Below are positions 25,412-34,917 of a stretch of 64,000 nucleotides of DNA, piece after piece. Positions within the stretch are counted from its first letter, which is position 1, and each line of letters starts with the position of its first letter. Both the position numbers and the translations under genes were made by a program. The stretch is from contig NZ_JRVC01000010.1 of NCBI RefSeq assembly GCF_000807925.1, positions 1 to 64,000 on the forward strand, given 5' to 3'. Origin of the DNA: Novosphingobium subterraneum (GTDB lineage: Bacteria; Pseudomonadota; Alphaproteobacteria; Sphingomonadales; Sphingomonadaceae). Under the pieces are notes generated by a model. The model saw nothing but the letters and a program-made list of their open reading frames with translations, did not search any database and was not told the DNA's origin.

Positions 25412-25546
25412 TATCGCTCTCCCCGCGCCGTCGATCCTTTTGGACCCCAACTAGATAGCGCTGTCAATGTGGTTGGTAACCCGCATGCCCGGCCAGCGCA
25501 AGGGCATGGCAGTTCACGAGGATGGTGAGTAAAAACTTAGTTCCTT

Positions 25547-25576
25547 TACGCACCATGATGGGTATATGTCTACGCA
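25547..25576. promoter_or_regulatory. TACGCA-N18-TACGCA site
   Basis: Ten of twelve half-site bases match TGCGTA-N18-TACGCA; here both halves read TACGCA, giving a direct rather than inverted arrangement. It lies in the 273-base gap between the glucoside-3-dehydrogenase operon (start 25411) and the SDR at 25685. Nothing else was seen in the gap. Confidence 0.5.
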
Positions 25577-25684
25577 TTCCTGGCAAGTCGGCGAGGCATG
25601 CTTCACCTTTGCGCATCCTGTGATGCGTATGGCGTGGGCTCTGGCCCCTGATGAGCACTCGATTGACGTGAAGAAGGGACGATC

Positions 25685-26461
25685 ATGACCAACCGACTTG
25701 CCGGCCGCCGCATCATCGTTTTCGGCAGTGCGACGGGCATTGGCGCAGCCACCGTTCGCCGCCTTGCCGAGGAGGGCGCGCAGGTATGCGCAGCAGATAT
25801 CAACATCGCCGGTGCGACGAAGGTTGCCGAGGACGCCGGTGGCGCCACATTCGCCGTCCATGTCGACATCGCTGACGAAGCCTCCGTCCAGCAGGCGACC
25901 GCGGCCGCGGTGGATCGGTTCGGCGGGCTTGATGGAGCGCATATCAACGCGGCCGACCTGCGCGTGATCATGGAAGATTCCGATGCCTTGGCGATCGACC
26001 TCGCCACCTTCGATCGCACTATCGCGGTAAACCTGCGGGGCCACCTGCTGTGTACCCGCGAAGTTCTGCCACACCTCGTTGCCAGTGGGGAGGGCGCGAT
26101 TGTCTATACCAGTTCGGGCGCTGCCCACGGCGCCGAGCCAACACGTCCCTGCTATGCCATGGCCAAGGCCGGACTGAACGCATTGATGCGCCATGTCGCG
26201 GCACGCTGGGGAAAGGAAGGGGTCACGGCCAATGTCCTCGCGCCCGGTTTCACCGTCACGGGCGAGATGAAGGCGCAGATGGACGCGAATGCCGAGGAGG
26301 CCAGGAAGTGGGCGGACTACTACATGGCCCGCACCCCCCACACGCGCCTCGGTACATCCGAAGACCATGCCGGCGTCGTCGCCATGCTGCTGTCGCAGGA
26401 CGGGCGCTGGATCAATGGCGGGATCTTCGATGTCAACGGCGGCTCGCTGATGCGCGCCTGA
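25685..26461 (+). CDS. Short-chain dehydrogenase/reductase (SDR)
   Basis: A 258-residue classical SDR with FGSATGIG cofactor loop, Ser in YTSSGA and YAMAK catalytic pair, ending in GGIFDVNGG. The usual NNAG strand reads INAAD. The gene stands alone between a divergent operon and a convergent TetR gene, with a 30-bp motif 108 bases upstream. Substrate unknown. Confidence 0.85.
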   Translation: MTNRLAGRRIIVFGSATGIGAATVRRLAEEGAQVCAADINIAGATKVAEDAGGATFAVHVDIADEASVQQATAAAVDRFGGLDGAHINAADLRVIMEDSDALAIDLATFDRTIAVNLRGHLLCTREVLPHLVASGEGAIVYTSSGAAHGAEPTRPCYAMAKAGLNALMRHVAARWGKEGVTANVLAPGFTVTGEMKAQMDANAEEARKWADYYMARTPHTRLGTSEDHAGVVAMLLSQDGRWINGGIFDVNGGSLMRA

Positions 26462-26488
26462 ATGCCGGCGTAGCCCTTTCGGCAGCGC

Positions 26489-27142
26489 TCAATCGCGCAG
26501 GTGGCGCTCGATCGCTTCGTCGGTGAAGCCCACCCCGCGGCAGCAGAACCATACGGCGTCGCGGATGAGGTCCTCGGTGTTGCCGTGGTAGGGCGAGCGT
26601 TCGACGTTCGAAGCCAGCACGTTGAGCACGGTGCCGACGTGTTCGGTGAACAGCGAGGTGTTGGCGACCGAGATTTCCCGGCCCACCACCTCGCCAGCGT
26701 CGCGCGCCTGGCGCAAGGCGGCGGTGAGGCGATGATTCATCAACCGGTGCGCGCGGCGATAGACCAGCGTGGCAAACCGCGCGTCGCCGATCAGGCTGGC
26801 AAGCAGCAGGCGGAAGCCTTCCTTGAAGCGCACCTGGGACGGCCCGATGACGAGGCTGAAATAGGCATGGAGATTGCGGACCAGCGCCCGCCCGTTGAGT
26901 TCCTGGAGCCCGAGGATCTCGTAGCTGGCATCCTGTTCGCGGATCACTTCGCGCAGGACGGCGCGGTAGAGCGCCTCTTTAGAGGGGAAGTGCCGGTACA
27001 TCAGCGCTTCGGATACGCCCGACCGCTTGGCAATCTCCTGCGTGCGCGCCGCTTCATAGCCACTCTGCGCGAAAATTGCGCGGGCGTTGGCGAGAATGAG
27101 CGCCTTGCGGTCTTTCGCGGGGAGGCGGGTGCGTTTGGTCAC
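26489..27142 (-). CDS. TetR family transcriptional regulator
   Basis: The 217-residue protein has an N-terminal helix-turn-helix (RTQEIAKRSGVSEALMYRHF, about residues 34-53) and an all-helical ligand-binding domain. It is the regulator nearest to the Baeyer-Villiger gene, 65 bases downstream of that gene's end, and is the first candidate for binding the TAAGTGGGCACTTA palindromes at 29152 and 60144. No such palindrome lies before its own start, so autoregulation is not shown. Ligand unknown. Confidence 0.85.
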   Translation of the reverse strand: MTKRTRLPAKDRKALILANARAIFAQSGYEAARTQEIAKRSGVSEALMYRHFPSKEALYRAVLREVIREQDASYEILGLQELNGRALVRNLHAYFSLVIGPSQVRFKEGFRLLLASLIGDARFATLVYRRAHRLMNHRLTAALRQARDAGEVVGREISVANTSLFTEHVGTVLNVLASNVERSPYHGNTEDLIRDAVWFCCRGVGFTDEAIERHLRD

Positions 27143-27207
27143 GCATCCCGACTAGGGCGAAACCACGGTCCCGCGCAAGAGAGATGCATGGAACCGGGTT
27201 GGCGGTC

Positions 27208-29133
27208 TCAATCGATCAGGCGATAGCAGCCCGGTTCCGGGCGGCGGGTGGCGTTGAAGAAGTCCACCAGGCGCCAAGGCCACGACAGAAAGACCCGGCC
27301 TTTCGAGTTGTTGTAGTAGGAATTGGCGCGCGGGTGGGTCCAGATCATCTGCGGCATGCGCTCGTCCACCTTGCGGTTCCAGGCATCGAATGCGTCCTGC
27401 TCCACCTCGAAGGCGCGGGCGCCGGCTTCGGTGATGCGATCGAGCGCCTCGATGATCCAGTTGACCTGCGCTTCGGAGATGAGGTTCTGGCCGGCCGCGT
27501 GATTGGGCGCGCTGTTGGGGCCAACGGTGTGGAAGTAGTTGGGATAGCCCGGGACGCACATGCCAAGGTAGCTGCGCGGGTCTTCCGCACCCCATTCCTC
27601 GCCCAGTTCACGCCCGCCTTCGCCCCTGATCACAAGGTTGCCGACCATCTGCGCGACGTTGAAACCGGTGGCGCAGATGATCACGTCGCACTCGAACACC
27701 GAGCCGTCTTTCGCCTCGATGCCATTTGGCAGGATGCGGGCGATGCCCTGCGTTTCCAGGTGGACGTTGGGGCGGGCGAGCGCATCGAACCAGCCATTGT
27801 CGAGGATAATGCGCTTGGAGAAGATCGGGAAATCGGGGGTGAGCTTCTCGATCAGGTCGGGCCGGTCGGCAAAGCGCTGCTGCATGTAGCCGAGCGCGTA
27901 CTGGCGCGTCATCTCGTTGCCTTCGGAGACGGCCAGCATATTGCCTTCCCACGCCGGGTCCTTGAGCACGTTCGAGAACAGTCCGTCGGCCGCGGCCCAG
28001 TAGACGCGGAAGCGGAACCATTCCTTGAAGGTGGGGATGTTGGCCAGCGCCCACTTCATCCCCTCGCTCACCTCGTGGGCGATTTCCGGATTGTAGAGCA
28101 CCCAGTGCTTGGTGCGCTGATAGACGGTGAGTTCGGCCACCTCGGGCGCGATCGCGCCGCAGAGCTGGGCCGAGCTGGCTCCGGTGCCGATGACGGCGAC
28201 GCGCTTGCCCTTCAGGTCGAGATCGGCGGGATAGGCGGCGGTGTGGACGACGGGGCCCTTGAAGCCGGACAGGCCCGGAATGTCCGGCATCTTCGGGCGG
28301 TTGACCGGACCGTGGCCGTTGATCACCGCGTTGACGACAAGGTCTTCTGTCTGGCCATCGGCACGGCGGACAGTGACGGTCCAGGTGCAGGACTTCTCGT
28401 CCCAGACCAGCTTTTCGACCGTGGTGTTGAAGCGGATGTCGCGGCGCAGGTCGTACTTGTCGGCAACGCCCGTCATGTAGCGCTGCATGTCGGCGCCGTG
28501 GGGGTGGTAGTGCTGCCAATCGGGCCAGATTTCCCAGCTGAAGCTGTAGAAGTGGCTGGGCGTATCGACGCCGACGCCGGGGTAGCGGTTCTCGTACCAG
28601 GTGCCGCCGACTTCGGGGTTCTTCTCGATCACGACGAATTCATAGCCCGCCTCGCGCAGCTTGGTGGCGGCGGCCATGCCGGTCATGCCCGCGCCGATGA
28701 CGAGCACCTTGAAGCCGGCCTTGGGGGCAGGACGATCGGGCAGCTTGCTGCGGTCTATCCAGGGACGGAAGCCGCACTGGTCGTTCACCAGGTCGACGAA
28801 CTCGGTGTCCACCGGTTCGCCCACGGTCACCGACATTATGCGCTGGACGAGCGCGTCCGAGGGTTCGCTGCTGGCGAGGCCTTCGCCGGTGGTGAGCAGG
28901 TGCCGCAGCTTGAGGCGCAGCGCGTCGGCCAGCTCGTCGGGAATTTCCGTCGGAGGATAGGAGAACGCGGGCCGGATATGGGGCGCGAACTGTTCGAGCA
29001 GATCGGTATTGTGCGAGAGATGGACATAGGCCGCAAGCAGGGTCGGCACGTTCGCTTCATCGAGCGCGCGGGCAAGGTCCGGGCCATTGGCCAGTGGTGT
29101 AAAGTTGGTGCGCTCAGCCAGAATCGCGTTCAT
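27208..29133 (-). CDS. Baeyer-Villiger monooxygenase, HAPMO-like with N-terminal extension
   Basis: The 641-residue enzyme has two Rossmann motifs (GAGMTG at 147-152 and GTGASS) and the fingerprint FKGPVVHTAAYP, matching FxGxxxHTxxW/YP. The first 140 residues precede the FAD domain, as in 4-hydroxyacetophenone monooxygenase. It inserts oxygen next to a ketone using NADPH and O2 and gives an ester or lactone, which the nearby esterases could hydrolyse. Start at 29133 has GGAGAGG upstream; the frame to 29187 crosses the palindrome and is unlikely. Confidence 0.88.
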   Translation of the reverse strand: MNAILAERTNFTPLANGPDLARALDEANVPTLLAAYVHLSHNTDLLEQFAPHIRPAFSYPPTEIPDELADALRLKLRHLLTTGEGLASSEPSDALVQRIMSVTVGEPVDTEFVDLVNDQCGFRPWIDRSKLPDRPAPKAGFKVLVIGAGMTGMAAATKLREAGYEFVVIEKNPEVGGTWYENRYPGVGVDTPSHFYSFSWEIWPDWQHYHPHGADMQRYMTGVADKYDLRRDIRFNTTVEKLVWDEKSCTWTVTVRRADGQTEDLVVNAVINGHGPVNRPKMPDIPGLSGFKGPVVHTAAYPADLDLKGKRVAVIGTGASSAQLCGAIAPEVAELTVYQRTKHWVLYNPEIAHEVSEGMKWALANIPTFKEWFRFRVYWAAADGLFSNVLKDPAWEGNMLAVSEGNEMTRQYALGYMQQRFADRPDLIEKLTPDFPIFSKRIILDNGWFDALARPNVHLETQGIARILPNGIEAKDGSVFECDVIICATGFNVAQMVGNLVIRGEGGRELGEEWGAEDPRSYLGMCVPGYPNYFHTVGPNSAPNHAAGQNLISEAQVNWIIEALDRITEAGARAFEVEQDAFDAWNRKVDERMPQMIWTHPRANSYYNNSKGRVFLSWPWRLVDFFNATRRPEPGCYRLID

Positions 29134-29151
29134 CTCGCCTCTCCGTTTTGA

Positions 29152-29165
29152 TAAGTGGGCACTTA
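29152..29165. promoter_or_regulatory. Palindrome TAAGTGGGCACTTA, candidate TetR operator
   Basis: TAAGTG and CACTTA form a perfect inverted repeat around GG, 18 bases before the Baeyer-Villiger start and about 100 bases before the divergent extended-SDR gene. An identical copy lies at 60144-60157. Confidence 0.65.
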
Positions 29166-29268
29166 CATCATAATTCGGAATTGGCAAAGAGGTCTGTGCA
29201 AGCGATTGACTGCCAGCTTGATTTAATCGAACCTATGAGGACAATTATAACCTGTGAGGCAGCCTGAC

Positions 29269-30699
29269 GTGGCGATTTCCACCAAGAAGACGATCTTTCT
29301 GACCGGTGCGACCGGCAACATGGGCAGCGCGACCCTTGCCGAACTGGCGGGCAGGGCAGACCGCTTCCGGGTCCGCGCATTGGTGCGGCCGGAGGAGCAG
29401 GGCCACCCGGTGGTGAAGCGGTTTGCAAAGCATCCGGCGGTGGAGTGGCTCAGTGGCGATCTGACCAGCGCGCAGGACATGCGCCGTGGTATCGACGGCG
29501 TGGATCAGGTGCTGCACATCGGCGGCATGGTCTCGCCCTTTGCCGACCAGTTCCCCGAACTGACCATGAAGGTGAATGTCGGCGGGGCGCGAAACATCGT
29601 CGAGGCGATCAAGGCGGCAGGGCAGGCAGAGACTACGGCCCTCGTCTATATCGGCACGGTGGCGCAGACGGGGCACCGCAATGCGCCGGTCCACTGGGGC
29701 CGCACCGGCGATCCGATCAAGATCAGCCGGTTCGACCAGTACGCAGTGAGCAAGACCCAGGCTGAAGCCATCGTCGCGCAGAGCGGGCTGAAGCGCTGGG
29801 TCTCGCTGCGCCAGACCGGCATTGCGCATCCGGGCATCTGGAAGATCTTCGACCCGATCATTTTCCACAACCCGTTCAACGGCGTGTTCGAATGGGTGAC
29901 GGTGGGCGATTCGGCCCGGCTTGCGGCGAATGCCTGCGAGGATGCCGTGCCCGAGACGTTCTGGAAGCGCTTCTACAACATCGGCGGCGGGGATAAGCTG
30001 CGGGTCACCAATCACGAGTTCGCCCGCATCACCGCACGGGCGCTGGGGCAGAAGGATGCCTTCGCCAGCTTTCGCCCGCACTGGTCGGCGACGCGCAACT
30101 TCCATGGCCAGTGGTATGCGGATTCGGATCGGCTCGAGGAGATGGTGCCGTTCCGCTCCGAGACGCTGGAGGACTGGGCACAGGCGATGGTCGCCAGCAT
30201 GCCGGTGCCGGTGCGGCTTGTCGCCCGATGGTTTCCGGGCGCGGGGCGCAGCCGGATGGAGAAGCTGGCAAAGGGCCCGGGGGGCACTCTCAACTGGATC
30301 GCGAATGACGACCGCGAGCACATCGATGCCTATTTCGGATCGCGCGAGGCGTGGGAGCGGCTGCCGCGCACCTGGGCCGACTTCGAGTTTCGCCAGCCCT
30401 CGCGCGAGGTCTCGCTGCTCGACCACGGTTATGACACCGATAAGCACGAGCAGGACTGGACCGGCGACGATCTCAGGTCTGCCGCCGCGTTCCGGGGCGG
30501 CAAGCATGTTGGCGCGATGGGCGGTGCCGACGAGCCGACGCAGTTCCGCTGCGCCATGGGCCATGACTTCACGATGACGCCCCGGCTCTACCTCAAGGGC
30601 GGCCACTGGTGTCCGACCTGCATGGTCGATCAGGACAGCTACGATGCGAACAGGGCCGCCAATCCGTTCTTCGCGCAAGTCTGGCCCGACATGGATTGA
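29269..30699 (+). CDS. Extended SDR with C-terminal zinc-ribbon-like tail
   Basis: The protein (476 residues from GTG at 29269; 481 from GTG at 29254) starts with an extended-SDR fold: FLTGATGNMGSA cofactor loop, YIGTV, and YAVSK catalytic pair, resembling NAD-dependent epimerases or 3beta-hydroxysteroid dehydrogenases. About 100 residues beyond that fold end in RCAMGHDF...HWCPTC, a Cys-x3-His / Cys-x2-Cys arrangement that may bind zinc. It is divergent from the Baeyer-Villiger gene. The start is undecided; TGAGG fits 29269 slightly better. Confidence 0.75.
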   Translation: MAISTKKTIFLTGATGNMGSATLAELAGRADRFRVRALVRPEEQGHPVVKRFAKHPAVEWLSGDLTSAQDMRRGIDGVDQVLHIGGMVSPFADQFPELTMKVNVGGARNIVEAIKAAGQAETTALVYIGTVAQTGHRNAPVHWGRTGDPIKISRFDQYAVSKTQAEAIVAQSGLKRWVSLRQTGIAHPGIWKIFDPIIFHNPFNGVFEWVTVGDSARLAANACEDAVPETFWKRFYNIGGGDKLRVTNHEFARITARALGQKDAFASFRPHWSATRNFHGQWYADSDRLEEMVPFRSETLEDWAQAMVASMPVPVRLVARWFPGAGRSRMEKLAKGPGGTLNWIANDDREHIDAYFGSREAWERLPRTWADFEFRQPSREVSLLDHGYDTDKHEQDWTGDDLRSAAAFRGGKHVGAMGGADEPTQFRCAMGHDFTMTPRLYLKGGHWCPTCMVDQDSYDANRAANPFFAQVWPDMD

Positions 30700-31095
30700 G
30701 CCCCGGGGACTCAGGCGAGCGACTGTAGCGGGTGCGCGGTAAGGCGCTTTCGCCCTTTGGTTATTGCGTTGCGAAAATGGCGCATTCTTACGCAAATCCC
30801 CCGCCGCAGGCCAATTACGACCGAATAAGATCGCTATTGAGCGAATCTGATTTGACGCACCCGGCATCTTTTGTTAGTTAAGACTAACTTCGGCGTGATT
30901 GAATGCAAGGACCGAGGGGGAGTGAGTCTGATCTTGGGCGCATGGGCCGGTCCAGCACGATGGACGGTAGGCGCGCTATCGCTCCCCTGAAGTCACCGCA
31001 CGATCCCGCCGGAATCGGACCGAGCGATCGGCACAAATCCAGGCGCGAACGCAGGCGGGGCCACCTCGCTCTTTCGGCCAACGAGGGGAGGAAAC
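30700..31095. other. 396-base gap upstream of the TonB receptor
   Basis: The gap holds a 30-bp TGCGTT-N18-TACGCA site at 30765-30794 and an AT-rich stretch near 30835-30890 that may contain the promoter. No gene was recognised; short frames here are not convincing. Confidence 0.6.
30765..30794. promoter_or_regulatory. TGCGTT-N18-TACGCA site
   Basis: Eleven of twelve half-site bases match the consensus. The flanks add another matched base (TTGCGT with ACGCAA). The site lies 301 bases upstream of the TonB receptor start, so a long leader or a downstream promoter would follow. Confidence 0.6.
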
Positions 31096-33564
31096 ATGAA
31101 GTCCGACAACACCAGGTTCGCGCTACTGCTCGGCGCCAGTGCAATCGCGATGCAGCTGCCAGGTGCAGCCATGGCGGCCGAGCCGGCCGACGCCGCGCCG
31201 CAGGCGGCAGAGGAAGCGCCGAGCAACGAGATCATCGTTACCGCCACCCGCCAGTCGCAGAAGCTGCAGGACGTGGCGATGACGGTGAACGTGGCCACCG
31301 GCGAACAGCTCGAGAAGTTCAAGATCTTCGACGTCAAGGACGTGCAGCAACTCGCTCCTGGCCTGGAACTGACCAACGTCAGCGGCCGCAACAACACCAC
31401 GACGCTGCGCGGCATTTCGTTCGACCCCGATCAGGGCACCTCGCCCGCCGTGCAGGTCTACCTCAACGAGATCCCGACCGACGCACAGACGGTCTACACC
31501 GCGATCTATGACGTGCAGCAGATCGAAGTGCTTCGCGGGCCCCAGGGGCTGCTGCGCGGCCTTTCGGCGCCGGCTGGCGCGATCACCATCGCCACCCGTC
31601 GCCCCAGCTTCGAAAAGCCTGAGGGCTACGCGCAGATCACCGGCACGACCCGTGCGGGCTACAACGCGCAGATGGGGGCCTCGCTGCCGTTCTCCGACAC
31701 GTTCGCGATCCGCGTTGCCGCGCTGGTCGACGGCAACCGCCTCAACAACGTCTATAACGTGACCCGCAAGGAACGCTCGAAGAGCACCACCGAAAGCGCG
31801 CGCATCACGCTGGGCTGGAAGCCGACCGACAACTTCACCGGCTACCTGACCTATCAGTACCTCGAAGCCGACAACCGCCAGTTCCAGCAGGTCATCGGCG
31901 CGGGCAATACGCCCTACAGCCAGTATTTCACGATTCCGGTTCCGGGTGTGGGCGATCTTCCGGCGCTGCTCGCCGGGGTGTTCGTGCCCGATACGACTGC
32001 GCGGTCGGGCCCGGCGCTGACCACGGACGATTATGCCTCGGTGCAGGATGGTGCCTTCCGCAACATCAACAAGTCGCACATCGTCAACCTCAACCTCGAC
32101 TACGATCTCGGGCCCGCGACAATCGCCTTCGTGGGGGCGCACCAGTTCAGCAGGCTTGACATCCAGCGCGATCTTGATGTGACCAATGCGCTGCCAGGCT
32201 ATGTGCAGTATTCCGATGTGGTGACGCCCTACAAGGTCGACACGGCCGAATTGCGCCTGACCTCGAACAACAGCGAAGGTCTCGGCTGGGGTCTTGGCGC
32301 GTTCTACACGAAGCAGACCGGCACGACCGTGGTCAATCAGGATGCTTCGCAGTTCTGGTATGCGGTAAGCCCTAATGCGCAAGTCAACCTGCCATTCGCC
32401 GCGATCGGTTTGCCGATCCCCGGCTTCACGCCGTTCACGCTGCCCAACACACTGGGCATCGCAACGCGCGTCAACGTGCCGGTCAACAACCAGACCTGGT
32501 CGTTCAACGCCAACCTGCGCTACCGCTCCGGCCCGCTGTCGATCGAGGGTGGCGTGCGCTATTCGATCATCAAGAGCGTTCAGACCACACAACTGACGCT
32601 GAGCGGCGCCGTCAATAGCGGCCCGACCGAGATCATCCCGCCGGCCCTGCAGCGCAATACCAACAAGCCGGTGACGGGCGGCGTGAATATCTCCTACGAG
32701 ATCACGCCGAACCTCAACGTGTTTGCCGCCTATGGCCATTCGTTCCGCGCCGGCAGCACGGGCGTTGCCGTGCCGGCCGGCATTTCCAACGACCTGATCC
32801 GCACCAATCCGGAAAAGAGCGATTCGTTCGAGGGCGGGATCAAGGGCACGATGTTCGATCGCCGCGTCAGCTATTCGCTTTCGGGCTATTACCAGAAGAT
32901 CGACAACTTCCTGTCGCGGTTCACCGACATCTATTACAACGCTCCCGCGAACCAGCCGGCCACCGGGTTCTTTGACTTCAACTACAATGCCGATGCCACG
33001 ATCAAGGGCGTCGAAGCCTCGTTCGACGGGCGCGTTTCGGACAACTGGGACCTGGGCGTGTCGGCCGCATACACAAAGGCGCGGTTCGACAATGCCCGCG
33101 TGCCGTGCACCGACTTTGCTGGCACCGGCGTCCCCAACCGCAACGGCACGCCAAAGGTTACCGGCACGGGCAATGTCAGCTATTGCGTGGCCAATGGTCG
33201 CCTCGCCGAAGTTCCGGACTTCAGCCTGACTGCCAACACCGAACTGCGCCTGCCGATGGGCTCGGTGACGCCGTTCGTGCGCGCCCTGTTCACCTATCGT
33301 CCGGGCTTTGATTCAGAGCGGGCGCAGTACACCTATCAGTCGCGCGAACTGCTCAACATGTTCCTGGGCGTGCGCACCGACGACGGCAAATGGGAGTTCG
33401 ACGTGTTCGCCCGCAACCTGCTCGACCAGCGGCGCGTCACCAACCGTGGCCTCGGCAACGGGACGGTGGATTCCCTGATTGCAGGCACCTTCAATTCGGG
33501 CTTCCGGCAGGTCAGCCTGACCAACCCGCGCGAATTCGGCGCCACGCTGAAGTTCAACTGGTAA
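31096..33564 (+). CDS. TonB-dependent outer-membrane receptor
   Basis: The 822-residue protein has a signal peptide (cleavage near AMAAEP), a TonB-box-like NEIIVTATR segment, a plug domain (residues about 50-160, with IEVLRGPQGLLRG) and a long beta-barrel ending in FKFNW-type aromatic residues (ATLKFNW). Start at 31096 has GAGGGGAGGAA upstream. Its place between the Baeyer-Villiger and HsaA-like genes suggests that it takes up the substrate of this locus; TonB receptors in sphingomonads commonly do this for large or poorly soluble compounds. Confidence 0.9.
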   Translation: MKSDNTRFALLLGASAIAMQLPGAAMAAEPADAAPQAAEEAPSNEIIVTATRQSQKLQDVAMTVNVATGEQLEKFKIFDVKDVQQLAPGLELTNVSGRNNTTTLRGISFDPDQGTSPAVQVYLNEIPTDAQTVYTAIYDVQQIEVLRGPQGLLRGLSAPAGAITIATRRPSFEKPEGYAQITGTTRAGYNAQMGASLPFSDTFAIRVAALVDGNRLNNVYNVTRKERSKSTTESARITLGWKPTDNFTGYLTYQYLEADNRQFQQVIGAGNTPYSQYFTIPVPGVGDLPALLAGVFVPDTTARSGPALTTDDYASVQDGAFRNINKSHIVNLNLDYDLGPATIAFVGAHQFSRLDIQRDLDVTNALPGYVQYSDVVTPYKVDTAELRLTSNNSEGLGWGLGAFYTKQTGTTVVNQDASQFWYAVSPNAQVNLPFAAIGLPIPGFTPFTLPNTLGIATRVNVPVNNQTWSFNANLRYRSGPLSIEGGVRYSIIKSVQTTQLTLSGAVNSGPTEIIPPALQRNTNKPVTGGVNISYEITPNLNVFAAYGHSFRAGSTGVAVPAGISNDLIRTNPEKSDSFEGGIKGTMFDRRVSYSLSGYYQKIDNFLSRFTDIYYNAPANQPATGFFDFNYNADATIKGVEASFDGRVSDNWDLGVSAAYTKARFDNARVPCTDFAGTGVPNRNGTPKVTGTGNVSYCVANGRLAEVPDFSLTANTELRLPMGSVTPFVRALFTYRPGFDSERAQYTYQSRELLNMFLGVRTDDGKWEFDVFARNLLDQRRVTNRGLGNGTVDSLIAGTFNSGFRQVSLTNPREFGATLKFNW

Positions 33565-33590
33565 TTGCCTGTCGCGCTTGGCGAAATCTG

Positions 33591-33617
33591 CAGGGGCCGC
33601 TCGCAAGGCGGCCCCTG
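33591..33617 (+). terminator. Hairpin terminator after the TonB receptor
   Basis: A perfect 10-bp stem CAGGGGCCGC / GCGGCCCCTG encloses a 7-base loop 26 bases after the receptor stop codon. The T run is weak. Confidence 0.75.
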
Positions 33618-33726
33618 TGTCGTAGACGGGTGTGCGGCGTAGATGCGCTGCACTTTGGTGCAAATAGACAATTTCACCAGTGTTTTTGCGGCAAAGTTTT
33701 GTCTAGATGCTTTGCAAGGCGCAAAA

Positions 33727-33756
33727 TGCGTATCATAAGATTCACATGGCTACGCA
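33727..33756. promoter_or_regulatory. TGCGTA-N18-TACGCA site (perfect consensus)
   Basis: Both half-sites are exact and inverted. The site ends 21 bases before the ATG of the HsaA-like gene, so binding here would cover the promoter or early transcript. Confidence 0.65.
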
Positions 33757-33777
33757 CTAGGTTTCGAGGGGTATTAA

Positions 33778-34890
33778 ATGTCGATCTCAGCAGCCACGCT
33801 CGATCTCGTCGCGGCTCATGCCGAAGAAGGGCGTAAGGCGCGGCGCATTTCCGACAAGGTCGTGGAAGCACTGCGGCAAGAGGGCTTCTTCCGCCACTTT
33901 ACCCCCGCCAGCCACGGCGGACGCGAAGGGACGCCGCAGGACTTCTTCCTCGACCAGATCGCCATTGCCGAACGCGACATGAGCACCGCATGGGCGCTGG
34001 GGATCGTCGCGGTTCACAACTACCAGATCGCGATGATGGACCCTGAGACACAGGCCGAGGTTTTCGCCGATGGCCCGGACGCCATGATCTCCAGTTCCTA
34101 CAATCCGGTGGGCGCGAAAGTCGAGCGGACCGAAGGCGGCTTCCTGCTGTCGGGCCGGTGGGGCTGGTCGAGCGGGAGCCTGCACTGCAACTGGGTGCTG
34201 CTGGGTGGGATGGTGGCCGAGGAGGGCCATCGCACCTTCCTCGTGCCCGCCGGCGATTACCGCATCGACGATACCTGGCACACCATGGGCCTGCAGGGTA
34301 CCGGCTCCAACGATATCGTGATCGACACACCGGTGTTCGTGCCCGAGCGCCGCAGCCACAAGCAGATGGACGGGTTCAATTCGGTCCACCATCAGGGCAG
34401 CGGCGTCTATGACCTGCCATGGGCGCAAGTGTTCATCCGCGTGGTCAACACCGCCGCGATCGGCGCAGTGCGCCATGCCATCGCGCTGTTCAGGGATCGC
34501 GTCGGCCTCAGCTCCACCGACATGACCAAGTCCGCCGCCGACCCTGATGTGCTGGAACGCATCGCCCGCGCCTCCAACCTTGCCGAGGAATGCCTGACGG
34601 TGATGGTCAGCAACTTCGAGGCGATGGAAAGGGCGGGCTGGAAGCCGACCATCGAGGACCGCGTCCGCTATCGTTATCAGGCCAGCCTCGTGGCGGATCG
34701 CTGCATCGAGGCGATGGACCTGCTGATGGACGTGGCCGGTGGCCGCTCGGTCTATCTCGGCAGCGATTTTCAGGATCTGTGGCATGACGTGCGCATGTCG
34801 CGCGCGCATGTTGCCAACAATCCGGTCGGCTTTGCGCGCAACTATGCCAGCGTGCTGATGGGCGCCGAGAACCGCGACTTCTTCCTGTAA
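33778..34890 (+). CDS. HsaA-like flavin-dependent monooxygenase (acyl-CoA dehydrogenase fold)
   Basis: The 370-residue protein has the acyl-CoA dehydrogenase fold and the C-terminal half seen in two-component flavin monooxygenases such as HsaA and DszC (GRWGWSSGSLHCNWVLLGG; MDLLMDVAGGRSVYLGSDFQDLWHDVRMSRAHVANNP). It lacks a clear catalytic base for dehydrogenation. These enzymes use reduced flavin from a separate reductase to hydroxylate a phenol or ring compound. The gene is single, with a motif just upstream and a hairpin overlapping its stop codon. Confidence 0.75.
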   Translation: MSISAATLDLVAAHAEEGRKARRISDKVVEALRQEGFFRHFTPASHGGREGTPQDFFLDQIAIAERDMSTAWALGIVAVHNYQIAMMDPETQAEVFADGPDAMISSSYNPVGAKVERTEGGFLLSGRWGWSSGSLHCNWVLLGGMVAEEGHRTFLVPAGDYRIDDTWHTMGLQGTGSNDIVIDTPVFVPERRSHKQMDGFNSVHHQGSGVYDLPWAQVFIRVVNTAAIGAVRHAIALFRDRVGLSSTDMTKSAADPDVLERIARASNLAEECLTVMVSNFEAMERAGWKPTIEDRVRYRYQASLVADRCIEAMDLLMDVAGGRSVYLGSDFQDLWHDVRMSRAHVANNPVGFARNYASVLMGAENRDFFL

Positions 34891-34900
34891 GTCGCGGTTC
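34869..34900 (+). terminator. Terminator hairpin overlapping the stop codon
   Basis: GAACCGCGACTT (34869-34880) and its exact complement (34889-34900) form a 12-bp stem around an 8-base loop that contains the first base of the TAA stop; a short TTCTTGT follows. The stem therefore includes the last codons of the gene. Confidence 0.7.
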
Positions 34901-34917
34901 TTGTCGGCGCAGCTGAT

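Noticed and set aside
27184..29151. 655-codon open frame on the plus strand opposite the Baeyer-Villiger gene
   Set aside because: It is a GC-rich antisense shadow; the minus-strand frame has clear FAD and NADPH motifs and the plus frame has none.
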